A stretch of DNA of 64,000 nucleotides from Fluviicola sp. (GTDB lineage Bacteria; Bacteroidota; Bacteroidia; Flavobacteriales_D; Crocinitomicaceae). This document shows, one piece after another, positions 15,953 through 24,843 of this stretch. The notes beneath the pieces were generated by a model that worked only from the letters and a program-made list of their open reading frames with translations, searched no databases and was not told the DNA's origin. Positions within the stretch are counted from its first letter, which is position 1. Every line of letters begins with the position of its first letter. The stretch covers positions 62,001 to 126,000 of the forward strand of contig JARWZO010000021.1 of the NCBI GenBank assembly GCA_029866325.1, read 5' to 3'. Made by a program: the position numbers and the translations under genes.

Positions 15953-17137
15953 TCAACTCTCAAAACCATTCACCCAATTCGGATCGCTCATCTGAGCTTT
16001 GATGCGATCTACATCACCGAAGGCGGTCACCAATAAATCGCGTTTTTTGCTATCGCACAAATCCACTTTGAACGCATGTCCATCGGTCATAATGTAATCT
16101 ACCATGGCTTCACCGATGGTTTTCATGAGCGAGAATTTTGATACATCATCCAAATCGATTCCCTTGAGTTCTTCGTCGGTTAAATCGCGCAGCCAGTTGG
16201 CCTCTACATGGTCTATGTGTTCGATTTTTTTATTCGGTAGTTTTTCCATTGTTTTTTCGTCGAGCGACAACTGGAATCTTCTGAAATCGAGATCGGGAAT
16301 TAATCCTGAACGAATGAGATTATTCTGCATATCGCTGGCATCCTGACTCGATTCGCGCATCACGAAATCCAACCAGAAAAAAGCGTCTATTCCTTTCGGA
16401 TCAACCGTATTCTCAGGTTTGATAAATTCAATGGTAGTTCCGGTTCCGAAGCTGAATAAGGTCAATTTGTTTAAATCATATTTACCTTTTGGTCCATAAT
16501 AAACAGCTTCCATCACTGCCGAAAGTGCCGGATTGTTGTAGGTAGTTGTTCCGCCGTCTACAAAACGTTCTAACGGCGTAAAATAGGTCGGCGCCGACAT
16601 GGTAGCTTCCATCACCGCACGCAACAACACATCTTTGTAAGTGCCCGAAAACTGACCATTGTGTTGAAAACAAGTAAAGAACGTTTCTTCGCCCGCCGCA
16701 ACGTCTTTTGACGTAATGAGTAAATCAATATCAGAATTGTTACACGCCTTTTGAAGTGTTGTATTACCTACAACTTCTAGCAACGCTTTTCGGTAATTCA
16801 CTTTATCGTACATCGGCGGATTGAGCGTTCTATTAGCTCTCCAGCTTTTCTTTTTAAAGACTTTTGTCACCAATTTGATGTACAATTCTTCAATTTCAGC
16901 TGCTGATTTTGAAGACGCGATCAAGCCGGCAATAATTCCTCCGGTTGAAGTTCCTGCCACCATGTCAAATAATTGATAACATGGAATACCTGCAATTTCT
17001 TCAACTTTCTTCAACAATTGTAAGGTCATGATTCCGCGAATTCCACCGCCATCAAGACTTAAGATCAATTTATCTTCCTGATCAATTCCGAGGGCTTTTC
17101 GGGCTGCTATTTTTTTTTCTGCTAATGTTTTTTCCAT
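15953..17137 (-). CDS. patatin-like phospholipase
   Basis: This 394-residue cytosolic patatin-like lipase has no signal peptide. Key residues are the oxyanion loop DGGGIRG at 29-35, the nucleophile serine 64 in GTSTG (62-66) and the catalytic aspartate 194 in DGG (194-196), giving a Ser-Asp dyad. The C-terminal third (about 270-394) is helical and Asp/Glu-rich. Patatins release fatty acids from membrane phospholipids. No nucleotide cyclase or other defence gene is next to it, so it looks like a housekeeping or lipid-turnover enzyme rather than an anti-phage effector. It is transcribed divergently from 17326, with an exact TAnnTTTG box at 17203-17210. Confidence 0.88.
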   Translation of the reverse strand: MEKTLAEKKIAARKALGIDQEDKLILSLDGGGIRGIMTLQLLKKVEEIAGIPCYQLFDMVAGTSTGGIIAGLIASSKSAAEIEELYIKLVTKVFKKKSWRANRTLNPPMYDKVNYRKALLEVVGNTTLQKACNNSDIDLLITSKDVAAGEETFFTCFQHNGQFSGTYKDVLLRAVMEATMSAPTYFTPLERFVDGGTTTYNNPALSAVMEAVYYGPKGKYDLNKLTLFSFGTGTTIEFIKPENTVDPKGIDAFFWLDFVMRESSQDASDMQNNLIRSGLIPDLDFRRFQLSLDEKTMEKLPNKKIEHIDHVEANWLRDLTDEELKGIDLDDVSKFSLMKTIGEAMVDYIMTDGHAFKVDLCDSKKRDLLVTAFGDVDRIKAQMSDPNWVNGFES

Positions 17138-17202
17138 GGATATTCAGTTTTTGTGGGTTACGTACTATCGCAAGTGCAATATTGATTTTATGTTTATCGC
17201 AC

Positions 17203-17210
17203 CAAACATA
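17203..17210 (-). promoter_or_regulatory. candidate -7 box (TATGTTTG) for the patatin gene
   Basis: The minus strand reads TATGTTTG, an exact TAnnTTTG match, 66-73 bases before the patatin start. No good TTG was found at the expected -33 distance. Confidence 0.4.
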
Positions 17211-17270
17211 AGAAATTGTTTAATGTTTTTCATCGGACACCTGCTTTATTCATAGTAACATTGTTTTTTT

Positions 17271-17278
17271 TAACTTTG
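17271..17278 (+). promoter_or_regulatory. candidate -7 box (TAACTTTG) for the secreted protein gene
   Basis: The plus strand reads TAACTTTG, an exact TAnnTTTG match, about 48 bases before the ATG at 17326. The -33 region lacks a clear TTG at the usual spacing. Confidence 0.4.
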
Positions 17279-17325
17279 GTAACCTATATTTTACTGAACA
17301 TTTACACTCACTCAAACAACTATTA

Positions 17326-18006
17326 ATGTACCTTAAACTATCAATAATTATCCTTGCATTTTTTTCATTTTCTCTAAACACGATAAATGCTCAAGTTTCG
17401 GCTACTTCGACCCCAATGCCGCTTGTTATTACTCCATGTTATAACTACGATCCGCTTCAAATTGAGACGGAGGATTATTCTGCTGAGCTAAAAAGTCTTT
17501 CACTAGATAATTACGATTCATTGGCAACCCTTTTTTCCGCTAAACTAGATAGTGTGAGCATTACATCTTTGTTCATCTTTTCGGTTCGGCTATATGACCT
17601 TGGTAAAAAAGATGAAGCTGTGTATTGGTTTCATTCTGCCAAAATTAGAGCTGGAGTATTCATCAAATCACTTGATCCTGAAAAAACTGGCGGCATAGGT
17701 TCACTAGCATTCGAACTAAAACAACAATTTATTGCATTCTCTCAATTGGCGGGTGAATATATCAACGGGTATGCAGGTGGCGAATTAGATAAGTGGGTTG
17801 AAACACTGCAAAAAGTTAAGTTGAACATTGATAATCTAAATGCCTTTTCACAATATCCCAGCATTGTTTTCCTAGATGAGGAAGGTTTTAAGGCAGCGAA
17901 ACAAAATCGGATAGAAGATTGTGAAAAACTGATTGAGTACATTAAGAAAAACAAAAAAGAAATAAAGAAAACGCGTAAAGAAAATGGCATTGAAGGGAAG
18001 TATTGA
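17326..18006 (+). CDS. hypothetical secreted helical protein
   Basis: This 226-residue protein has a clear signal peptide (MYLKLSIIILAFFSFSLNTI, cleavage probably after INAQ or just before). The mature protein is mainly helical, with a TPR-like pair around LYDLGKKDEAVYWFHSAKIR, a middle segment QLAGEYINGYAGGELDKWVE and a Lys/Glu-rich C-terminus. No known family is recognised. It stands alone between the patatin gene and the MDR gene. A scaffold role in the periplasm is possible but not supported by motifs. Confidence 0.65.
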   Translation: MYLKLSIIILAFFSFSLNTINAQVSATSTPMPLVITPCYNYDPLQIETEDYSAELKSLSLDNYDSLATLFSAKLDSVSITSLFIFSVRLYDLGKKDEAVYWFHSAKIRAGVFIKSLDPEKTGGIGSLAFELKQQFIAFSQLAGEYINGYAGGELDKWVETLQKVKLNIDNLNAFSQYPSIVFLDEEGFKAAKQNRIEDCEKLIEYIKKNKKEIKKTRKENGIEGKY

Positions 18007-18097
18007 CTTGCTGTTGGTACTTTCTATTTCTTAACCCAAGTCAACGAGATCTGCCTTCTGCTCGAAATAATTTTGTCGTCACAAATAAGTAAAGACG

Positions 18098-19081
18098 ATG
18101 AATCAAGAAAACATGCAGGTAATGGTAGCCTCTGCATATGGCACTGCCGATGTACTACAGTTGCAAACGCTTAAAACGCCTTCGCCCAAAGCAAACGAAA
18201 TCCTGATCCGAAATTACGTGACTAACGTAACAGCAGCAGATATTATGATGCGTACAGGGTTGCCGAAAATAGGACGGTTGTATCTAGGATTGACGAAACC
18301 CAAACAACCCGTATTGGGGTTTGATTTTGCGGGTGAAATTGTAGCAATTGGCGAAGCTGTAACAACTTTTCGGATCGGAGACAAGGTGTTTGGCGGTACT
18401 ACAAAACTGGGATGTTATGCAGAATATGTGTGCGTGAATCAGGAAGATGTGATCACTACGATTCCTGAAAACTGTTCTTACGAACAAGCCGCTCCCATTG
18501 CAAGCAGCGCCAACACTGTGTTGAATTTTCTGAAAGGATTAGCACAAATCAAAGCAAATGATCGCATTTTAATCAACGGAGCATCAGGTGGTTTGGGAAC
18601 TTATGCGGTGCAATACGCCAAGTTTGTAGGTGCTGAAGTGACCGGTGTTTGCAGTTCCGTAAATGTTGCTCTAGTACAATCACTTGGAGCGGATTATGTC
18701 ATTGATTACACACAAGAAGATTTCACCAAAAACAGACAACACTACGATATCATTTTCGACACCGTTGGCAAACGTTCATTTTCGGAATGCAAACAGTCGC
18801 TCTCTCCTACCGGTACCTATTTGTCATCCGTTATTGGTTTACCACTCGTATTGCGATCATTGGTACAAGCTATTTTCGGTAAACAAAAGGTGAAATTTTC
18901 GGCCACAGGAGCACTTCCGGTTAAAAAACGCTTAGCCTATCTTTTGGAAATTCGTGAAATAATGGCGACGGGGCACTTAAAATCGGTGATCGACCGCAGC
19001 TATTCACTCGAAAACTTGGCGCAAGCGCATCAATATGTTGAAGGAGGGCATAAAAAGGGGAATGTGGTGGTTAGTTGTTAG
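18098..19081 (+). CDS. zinc-free MDR-family NAD(P)-dependent oxidoreductase (quinone-oxidoreductase-like)
   Basis: This 327-residue medium-chain dehydrogenase/reductase has an N-terminal GroES-like part with VLGFDFAGEIVAIGEAVTTF and DKVFGGTTKLGCYAEYV, then a Rossmann domain whose dinucleotide loop is NGASGGLGTYAVQYAKFVGA. The catalytic zinc ligands of alcohol dehydrogenases are absent, which places it with quinone oxidoreductases and alkenal/enone reductases that use NADPH. The last three codons and the TAG stop lie inside the heptamer array, so the C-terminus has been shaped by the repeat. Confidence 0.85.
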   Translation: MNQENMQVMVASAYGTADVLQLQTLKTPSPKANEILIRNYVTNVTAADIMMRTGLPKIGRLYLGLTKPKQPVLGFDFAGEIVAIGEAVTTFRIGDKVFGGTTKLGCYAEYVCVNQEDVITTIPENCSYEQAAPIASSANTVLNFLKGLAQIKANDRILINGASGGLGTYAVQYAKFVGAEVTGVCSSVNVALVQSLGADYVIDYTQEDFTKNRQHYDIIFDTVGKRSFSECKQSLSPTGTYLSSVIGLPLVLRSLVQAIFGKQKVKFSATGALPVKKRLAYLLEIREIMATGHLKSVIDRSYSLENLAQAHQYVEGGHKKGNVVVSC

Positions 19082-19181
19082 TGGTTAGTGGTTAGTTGTT
19101 AGTGGTTAGTTGCTAGTGGTTAGTTGTTAGTTGTTAGTTGTTAGTGGTTAGTGGTTAGTGGTTAGTGGTTAGTGGTTAGTT
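19070..19181. repeat. tandem heptamer array, 16 copies of GTTAGTG/GTTAGTT
   Basis: Sixteen uninterrupted 7-bp units (only one has a further substitution, GCTAGTG) run from 19070 to 19181. They supply the stop codon of the MDR gene on the plus strand and the final Asn and TAA stop of the Crp/Fnr gene on the minus strand. The strand bias is strong (T and G on plus). Such arrays expand and contract by slippage. Confidence 0.95.
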
Positions 19182-19748
19182 GGTAAGTAAACGTTTTCTA
19201 ATTCTGCTCAGCGACTCCGGTTTTACGCCGATATAACTCGCCAATTGGTATTGAGGAATGCGTTGAAACAAATCGGGGCGTGATTGCAAGAGTTTTTGGT
19301 AGCGTTGTTCGGGAGAATCGGTCAGGTAAGACATGAGTTGATTGCGTTGCTCGTTGAAAACGGCTTCTACCACTGCCCGAGAAATGGTTTCGAACCTCGG
19401 GAAGGATTGAAACATCTTTTGTGCCTGTTCTTCGTTTCCGGCAACCAAGGTGGTGTCTTCTGCGCAAACGAGGTAATGAATGGCAGCATTTCCCGAAGTA
19501 AAACTGTTGGTAGAAATGACCCATTGTTCTTCGGTGAAGAAATTGGTGGTTTTCTCTTCGCCATCAACCATCAGGTATTCGCGAACGCAGCCTTCGAGAA
19601 TGAAATAACTGTCGACGGATTGTTGTCCTTCTTTCAATAAAACCGTTCCTTTTTTGAAGGTTTTCACACACATGCTTTCCTCAATAACCTTGACTTCCGC
19701 TTCGGAAAGGGGTGAAATTCGGTGAAAATGTGCCGGGAATTTGTGCAT
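19176..19748 (-). CDS. Crp/Fnr family transcriptional regulator
   Basis: The start chosen is ATG 19748 (MHKFPAHFHRISPLSEAEVK), which matches the usual start of Bacteroidota Crp/Fnr proteins; the frame extends upstream but reads as non-family sequence. The product is about 190 residues. The cyclic-nucleotide-like beta barrel spans about 10-120 (KGTVLLKEGQQSVDSYFILE), and a C-terminal winged helix about 140-187 has IPQYQLASYIGVKPESLSRI as recognition helix. No Fnr-type cysteine cluster is present. Convergent with the MDR gene, it ends inside the heptamer array. Confidence 0.85.
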   Translation of the reverse strand: MHKFPAHFHRISPLSEAEVKVIEESMCVKTFKKGTVLLKEGQQSVDSYFILEGCVREYLMVDGEEKTTNFFTEEQWVISTNSFTSGNAAIHYLVCAEDTTLVAGNEEQAQKMFQSFPRFETISRAVVEAVFNEQRNQLMSYLTDSPEQRYQKLLQSRPDLFQRIPQYQLASYIGVKPESLSRIRKRLLTN

Positions 19749-19887
19749 GATTTGTTTTAAAGGTCTTATACACCTCAAAAATACGCTTTTGAAATTAGCT
19801 TTTACAATAAAGCCTGTCACGCGAGATCAATCGGTGCAGGCCGTATTGTGCTATGCTGGTTTCACTTTACGAATGTGATTTCAATTA

Positions 19888-21333
19888 TCAGTGTAGCAAA
19901 ACTTTACTTGAATAGATTCGATCAGCGCTAATCATTAGATAATACAACCCTTTTGGTTGACCGGATAGATTTATTTCCAGACAGCTAGCGGTTGTGGAAA
20001 TTGTTGATTCAACTACTTTTTTACCGAAAATATCAACAATTATTATGGTTCCATTTTGCAATTCAGCTGTTAACATTAGTTGAATTATTCCGGTGGATGG
20101 ATTTGGACTGATTTGAAGGCCATTCATCTCGCTTTCCAGCAGATCTGCTGTTTCACCATTGTGCAAACGAACCAATCCATTTCGCGAAATTTCGGTATAC
20201 GCATTAAAGTTACCGCCTACCAAAATTTTGGTATCGTTTTGTAGAGTCAATGCATACGGATCTCCACCTGTTACTCCGTTTCCGGTTATGAAAGAAGCAT
20301 CGAATATTCCATCGGCATTGAGGCGAATGATACGACTAATGGTGTCGGAGATCCAACTTTGAGCAGAACCTCCAAGAAGTATTTTACCATCGGGTTGTAG
20401 AGCAATCGTGTTCACTTCATCGTAAATAGACGGAATGGTTTCATTGAGGTTAAACGAATTATCCAATGTCCCGTCAGGATTCAAGCGAACGATTTGTTTG
20501 GCAGTTACGCCATTTACGTAATTAAATTTACCGCCGATTAAAATCTTCAGATCACTTTGAAGCGCCAATGAAGTTACTTCTGAAACATTGATCGGACCGA
20601 ATTCAATATTATCTATAAAAAGGCTGTCCGCACTTCCATCAGGGTTCACTCTGGCTAAAAACGGATGGATGAATCCTACTAATCCGCCATAACTAAAGAA
20701 ATTTCCACCAATTAACAATTTACCGTCGGGTTGTAAAACCATGCAATGGATTGTTCTATCAGTGCTGGCACCGGCGTCAAATGAAGTATCAAGTGTTCCA
20801 TCTACGTTTAACCGAACCAAGTTGTTTGCCGGAATGCCGTTGAACTGATCAAAAAAACCTCCAACATAGATTTTACCATCGGGTTGCACCGCAATTGCTT
20901 TCACTATTCCCGGGGTCCAATTGCTGCTAAGACTGCTTGAAAATCCGGTACCAATTTGAAAACCTGGATCGATGGTTCCATCGCTGTTCAACCGAATCAA
21001 CATGTTAGCAGCTGTTCCGTTGAATGACGCAAAGTTTCCGCCTACTAATAGCTTTCCGTTTGGTTGAATCTTGACGATTGCGACCGTTGAGTCTGCTCCG
21101 CTTCCAATTAAAAAATCGGTATCGAGGCCTCCGTCTGCATTCAAGCGGGCAATACCTTTAGAAAAGTCTCCACCAACGATAGCTTGACCATTGTTAAGAG
21201 TGGCTATACTTTTCACGTAACTCAACGGTTCAAGTTGTGGTTCAAAAGTGAGATCGATCATTCCATCTTGAAGCTGTGACATTCCGCAAAAAGCGGTTAG
21301 CGCAAACGAAATTATTAACTGTATTTTTTTCAT
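19888..21333 (-). CDS. delta-60 repeat protein with T9SS type A sorting domain
   Basis: This 481-residue protein has a signal peptide (MKKIQLIISFALTAFCGMSQ) and about seven delta-60 beta-propeller repeats of roughly 50 residues, each with a block like LQPDGKILLGG and a following VRLNPDGTLDNSF. The last 75 residues form the T9SS type A domain (GLQISPNPSTGIIQLML, ending YSSKVLLH). It is probably an exported surface or released propeller protein. The exact promoter box TAGCTTTG at 21371-21378 lies just upstream. Confidence 0.85.
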   Translation of the reverse strand: MKKIQLIISFALTAFCGMSQLQDGMIDLTFEPQLEPLSYVKSIATLNNGQAIVGGDFSKGIARLNADGGLDTDFLIGSGADSTVAIVKIQPNGKLLVGGNFASFNGTAANMLIRLNSDGTIDPGFQIGTGFSSSLSSNWTPGIVKAIAVQPDGKIYVGGFFDQFNGIPANNLVRLNVDGTLDTSFDAGASTDRTIHCMVLQPDGKLLIGGNFFSYGGLVGFIHPFLARVNPDGSADSLFIDNIEFGPINVSEVTSLALQSDLKILIGGKFNYVNGVTAKQIVRLNPDGTLDNSFNLNETIPSIYDEVNTIALQPDGKILLGGSAQSWISDTISRIIRLNADGIFDASFITGNGVTGGDPYALTLQNDTKILVGGNFNAYTEISRNGLVRLHNGETADLLESEMNGLQISPNPSTGIIQLMLTAELQNGTIIIVDIFGKKVVESTISTTASCLEINLSGQPKGLYYLMISADRIYSSKVLLH

Positions 21334-21370
21334 ACTTCTTTTGTTTTAAGGCATTGATTTAAGCCTTGCA

Positions 21371-21404
21371 CAAAGCTACAGTGCGAAGAAGTCAATCACT
21401 GCAA
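21371..21404 (-). promoter_or_regulatory. candidate promoter: TTG-N23-TAGCTTTG
   Basis: On the minus strand TAGCTTTG (21378-21371) is an exact -7 match, preceded by TTG at 21404-21402 with 23 bases between, within the range known for Flavobacterium-type promoters. It would give a leader of about 30 bases for the delta-60 gene. This is the best promoter found in the window. Confidence 0.6.
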
Positions 21405-21450
21405 AACAAGGGTAGACAAAGCGGTGGACAAATGGCTAATCATTTGTCAT

Positions 21451-23049
21451 TCAAGCAGATTCATCATCAAAAAAACGATCATCAACCAACTCATCGATTT
21501 CATGAATATCTACCAACAGTATTTTCTTTCGCAATCGATAACGCGTTTTCTTAATCGTATCCGGCGAAACGGCTAACACATCTGCCATTTGTTTGGTTGA
21601 TAGTTTCAATTTGGTTAAGCAGATCAATCGTATTTCAGCCTGCGTTAAATGAGGCAGCTTTTCTTTTAAGCGCATCAAAAAACCGGTATAAACTTGATCA
21701 AACAATACTTGAAATTTGGACCAATCATCCGCAGTAAGAATGGTACTATTGTTGAGATCATTCAGATGATTCAGCTTTGCATCTTCAACTGCTTGAGAAT
21801 TCGATTGTTTTAAGGAATATCCTTCTGTTTTAAATTTTTCGAGCAACTGACTTTTTTCAAGCATACTTGCCGTATAACTATCCAGCAATTGTTTGGCATT
21901 CAGCAATTCAGACTCCAGCAATTGTTTTTCGGTCAGCAGTAAAGCTGTTTCCTGTTGAAAAATCACCTTGTCTTTTTTGCGTTTTAATTGCTGCTTTTGG
22001 TACAACACAATAACCACTACAAGCAGCGCAATCAGCACAAGAATCACACTTCCTGTAATGATTCTCCTTTTTGACAAATCTGCTTGATGCTGTAATTTTT
22101 CCTTTACACGTTCGGCTTTGGCTTTGGCTTCTCTTTTTTCAAATTCAAAACTCATTTCCAGCCGGGTAATTGCCTTTCTTTTTTCTTGGCTAAACAAGAC
22201 ATCTTTCGCCTTCAGTGCAGTTTGATAGTAGTTAACCGCTTTTTGGAATTGCTTGGTCTCTGAATACAAAACGGCCAATTGTTCGCTCGCATTTTTTTGT
22301 TCCAATAAATCACCTGTTTGCTTAGAAAGTGTTGATGCCCAAAGCAAATAATGTTCAGCTTGATCATACTTTTTTGATTGTAGATAAAATAGACCAATAT
22401 GAAGGGCATCACAGGCAATTCCTTTTTTACTATCAATTTCAGTATCCAATTTCAAAGCCTTGAAAAAGTAGTCGTTTGCTAATTCATAGTTGCCTTGTTC
22501 GGCGTAAACAGTTGCCAGATTACTGGTACAAATGGCTATTCCTTCTTTTGAGTTCAAGCTTTTGTAAAGATGAAGCGCTTTTGAATAATACAGCAATGCC
22601 TCTTTCTGATTGCCTTCGGCTATAGATACATTCCCAAGGCTATTGAGCAATTTTGCCCGTTCCTTTTTGGAAGAATTAGTTCTACTCTTGTTTTCGGCTG
22701 CCAAAAAATATGTTTTGGCTTTATGGTAATCTTCCTGAATCAGGAAAATTGCGCCAATCGCACTCAAGGCTTTTATTATTAGTTGCCGATCATTGATTTT
22801 TTCTGCAATTCTGAGTGCTTTTAGGTCGTAATCAAGTGCATTTAGAAAATCTCCTTTATCAAAATAAATGCGCCCAATTTCAAGCTGGCATTCAACCAAA
22901 GCATGATTTTTGTGTTGTTTTCGGTAAGTGTTTAACGCAGTCAATCGATCTTTGATCAACCGTTCATATTTGATTGGTTGATCAACCGCATTGGCAACTG
23001 AAAACAAGCTTATTGTGATAAAGCAGAACCAAAGCAGAACTAATTTCAT
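21451..23049 (-). CDS. membrane TPR regulator with C-terminal LuxR-type HTH
   Basis: This 532-residue protein has a signal sequence (MKLVLLWFCFITISLFSVAN), then at least six TPR repeats (about 45-300, with repeated YFxKALKLxxE-type helices). A coiled coil follows, then a membrane helix (about 335-357, SVILVLIALLVVVIVLYQKQ) and a cytosolic coiled coil. The C-terminal HTH lies at about 470-515 (LTQAEIRLICLTKLKLSTKQ, VLAVSPDTIKKTRYRLRKKI). The design is periplasmic TPR sensing coupled to cytoplasmic DNA binding, a one-component membrane regulator common in Bacteroidota. The next gene, the delta-60 T9SS protein, is a possible target. Confidence 0.85.
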   Translation of the reverse strand: MKLVLLWFCFITISLFSVANAVDQPIKYERLIKDRLTALNTYRKQHKNHALVECQLEIGRIYFDKGDFLNALDYDLKALRIAEKINDRQLIIKALSAIGAIFLIQEDYHKAKTYFLAAENKSRTNSSKKERAKLLNSLGNVSIAEGNQKEALLYYSKALHLYKSLNSKEGIAICTSNLATVYAEQGNYELANDYFFKALKLDTEIDSKKGIACDALHIGLFYLQSKKYDQAEHYLLWASTLSKQTGDLLEQKNASEQLAVLYSETKQFQKAVNYYQTALKAKDVLFSQEKRKAITRLEMSFEFEKREAKAKAERVKEKLQHQADLSKRRIITGSVILVLIALLVVVIVLYQKQQLKRKKDKVIFQQETALLLTEKQLLESELLNAKQLLDSYTASMLEKSQLLEKFKTEGYSLKQSNSQAVEDAKLNHLNDLNNSTILTADDWSKFQVLFDQVYTGFLMRLKEKLPHLTQAEIRLICLTKLKLSTKQMADVLAVSPDTIKKTRYRLRKKILLVDIHEIDELVDDRFFDDESA

Positions 23050-23258
23050 TGCGGCAAGTTAACAATTGAAGTGTAAAGAAAACAAGAATTTGATGCTAAG
23101 ACGCAAAAGTTTCATACGCGTATTGCATCTACAATTAATTAGTTGACGTAAGTAATCACCAATGCGTTGCAATAACCATAGATCCATGCTAATTTCACCA
23201 ACACCTGTCTGATAATTCCTCCTGATAAAATGCACAAAATCAAATTAAAATCCGTGTT

Positions 23259-24197
23259 TTATTTAAATGTTTGCTTGAAAACAATTTCTAAGAAATCAAA
23301 ATAAGAATTATTAACGCCTGAAGACAAAGACATTTTGAACAAAGCATATTTTTTATACCTCATCCCATTTTCTTCTGATTGAAATAATCGAATTCGACCG
23401 TTAGGTAAAATTTCTTTTTGAGAAGTTGCTAAAAATTCGACCAAATTGTCAGCATGCTTAACTAAATAGTCACTTAAAATATATCTTTCTAAAGAAAAAA
23501 GAGGTTCAAAAAAAGGATGACAAAAATTTGTATCAGACACAATCTTCTCGCCATTTTTAGAAATGATTATCATTTGCATTTCAGGAATACTCGGATGCCC
23601 ATAACGCTTTAATACATAGTTGAATTCTTTTAAATTTATTCGAAATCCAAAACTCATGTTTTCATTCAAATCGCGAAGAAAAAGAACTTCATTTGTTGAC
23701 CGTTCCATGCGAAAGGATGGATACAATTCAGCAAATAAATCTACAAAAAAACGCCGCCAACCAGGGCCATTAAACAAATAATCATCTCCTTGAACCGAAT
23801 TGACAATCTTTTCTTTGAAACAATCAAAGGCAAGAAGATGAAAGAGCTTAATTTCATCACTTTTCTTCTCAAGAAAACGATTAAACGCCTCCTCTTCTTG
23901 CTTACTATAGATTGCAAAATCCTCAGATTCCAGATCAACCGTATTTTTCAATCTGAAAATAACATCGTGAATAAACTCAGGATTCTGTTCATGAAAAATG
24001 GTCGATTCAATGATGTTAATCGCCAAATCGCGATCTAGTTGCAAATCTTTTCCATTCCCGAATACACGATACAATAACAATCGCTGTTCGAAATTTTTAT
24101 TCAAAACATCAAATTCCTGAATACATTTTTCGAAGAAGATCTCCTTGAACTCCCTAAATTGAGCATTAAAATTAACGGCTAACGTTTCTTTCATCAT
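23259..24197 (-). CDS. hypothetical helical cytosolic protein
   Basis: The start chosen is ATG 24197 (MMKETLAVNFNAQFREFKEI), which avoids overlap with the upstream gene; a longer start at 24230 would overlap it. The product is about 312 residues, with no signal peptide and no membrane segment. It is rich in Phe, Glu and Lys, mainly helical, with motifs HEQNPEFIHDVIFRLKNTVD and DDYLFNGPGWRRFFVDLFAE. No family is recognised. Its base composition is lower in GC than the alarmone hydrolase gene 7 bases upstream, which hints at a different origin. A nucleic-acid or metabolic role cannot be read from the sequence. Confidence 0.6.
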   Translation of the reverse strand: MMKETLAVNFNAQFREFKEIFFEKCIQEFDVLNKNFEQRLLLYRVFGNGKDLQLDRDLAINIIESTIFHEQNPEFIHDVIFRLKNTVDLESEDFAIYSKQEEEAFNRFLEKKSDEIKLFHLLAFDCFKEKIVNSVQGDDYLFNGPGWRRFFVDLFAELYPSFRMERSTNEVLFLRDLNENMSFGFRINLKEFNYVLKRYGHPSIPEMQMIIISKNGEKIVSDTNFCHPFFEPLFSLERYILSDYLVKHADNLVEFLATSQKEILPNGRIRLFQSEENGMRYKKYALFKMSLSSGVNNSYFDFLEIVFKQTFK

Positions 24198-24204
24198 TCG
24201 CTCT

Positions 24205-24777
24205 TCACTCCTCTTCCAAAAACCGTTCATACGCCTTTATCTTTTCCGCCAGTCGTCCGGCCAGATAAGCATTCCCATCTTTTAGTGTATCGAGCAATAG
24301 ACGAGCTTCTTGCATATAGGCGATCTTTTTGGCATTGTTCCAATAAAAAGGCGGTTGGTAGAGGTTGGAAATGCGATCAGCCATTTTTACTGCCCACACT
24401 TCTATCGGTTGTTGTTTGATACGGTTCAAACTATCGAGCATTTTTTCAGACTTATCTTCAATTATATCGTTTTTCGATAGGGCTAACACTCCATCGGCGA
24501 CTTCTTTCCCGAAGAGTTCTGTTACTTGATCGTACGAAAACGATGTATCTTCAATGGTATCGTGCAAAACAGCACATTTAATGGCCAAACCGGCATTCAT
24601 ATCATCGGTGTGGTCGATAGCTTTGAGCACTTCAAAGACCACACTCCCGATGTGATTGATGTATTCTACTTGCTCGCCTTGGTTTGGTCCACCGTATTTT
24701 TGACCATCGTGCAAACGCGAAGCCAATTCCCATGTTTGTTGCAGTTCGTCGATTGACCAGTTGTGCTTGTTTTTCAT
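24205..24777 (-). CDS. HD-domain (p)ppGpp hydrolase-like protein (MESH1/SAH type)
   Basis: The start chosen is ATG 24777 (MKNKHNWSIDELQQTWELAS); the frame continues upstream to 24834 without family similarity. The product is about 190 residues. Metal ligands are His42, the HD pair His72-Asp73 and the following Glu76-Asp77 (HDTIEDT), the pattern of RelA/SpoT hydrolase domains. A later segment, KMADRISNLYQ, carries the conserved Asp-Arg of the family. It has no synthetase, TGS or ACT domains, so it is a small stand-alone alarmone hydrolase or related nucleotidase. It is followed 7 bases later by the unknown gene, suggesting co-transcription. Confidence 0.75.
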   Translation of the reverse strand: MKNKHNWSIDELQQTWELASRLHDGQKYGGPNQGEQVEYINHIGSVVFEVLKAIDHTDDMNAGLAIKCAVLHDTIEDTSFSYDQVTELFGKEVADGVLALSKNDIIEDKSEKMLDSLNRIKQQPIEVWAVKMADRISNLYQPPFYWNNAKKIAYMQEARLLLDTLKDGNAYLAGRLAEKIKAYERFLEEE

Positions 24778-24843
24778 GTTGGTTGTCAAAATCGATTTGG
24801 TATTTTGAACAGCAAGATAATTGTTTTTGCCCAATCGTTCAAT

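Noticed and set aside
15953-17137. CBASS/anti-phage patatin effector
   Set aside because: No CD-NTase, E1/E2 or other defence gene is adjacent; the neighbours are an FKBP isomerase and a secreted protein.
19070-19181. CRISPR array
   Set aside because: The units are 7-bp tandem repeats without spacers and there is no cas gene.
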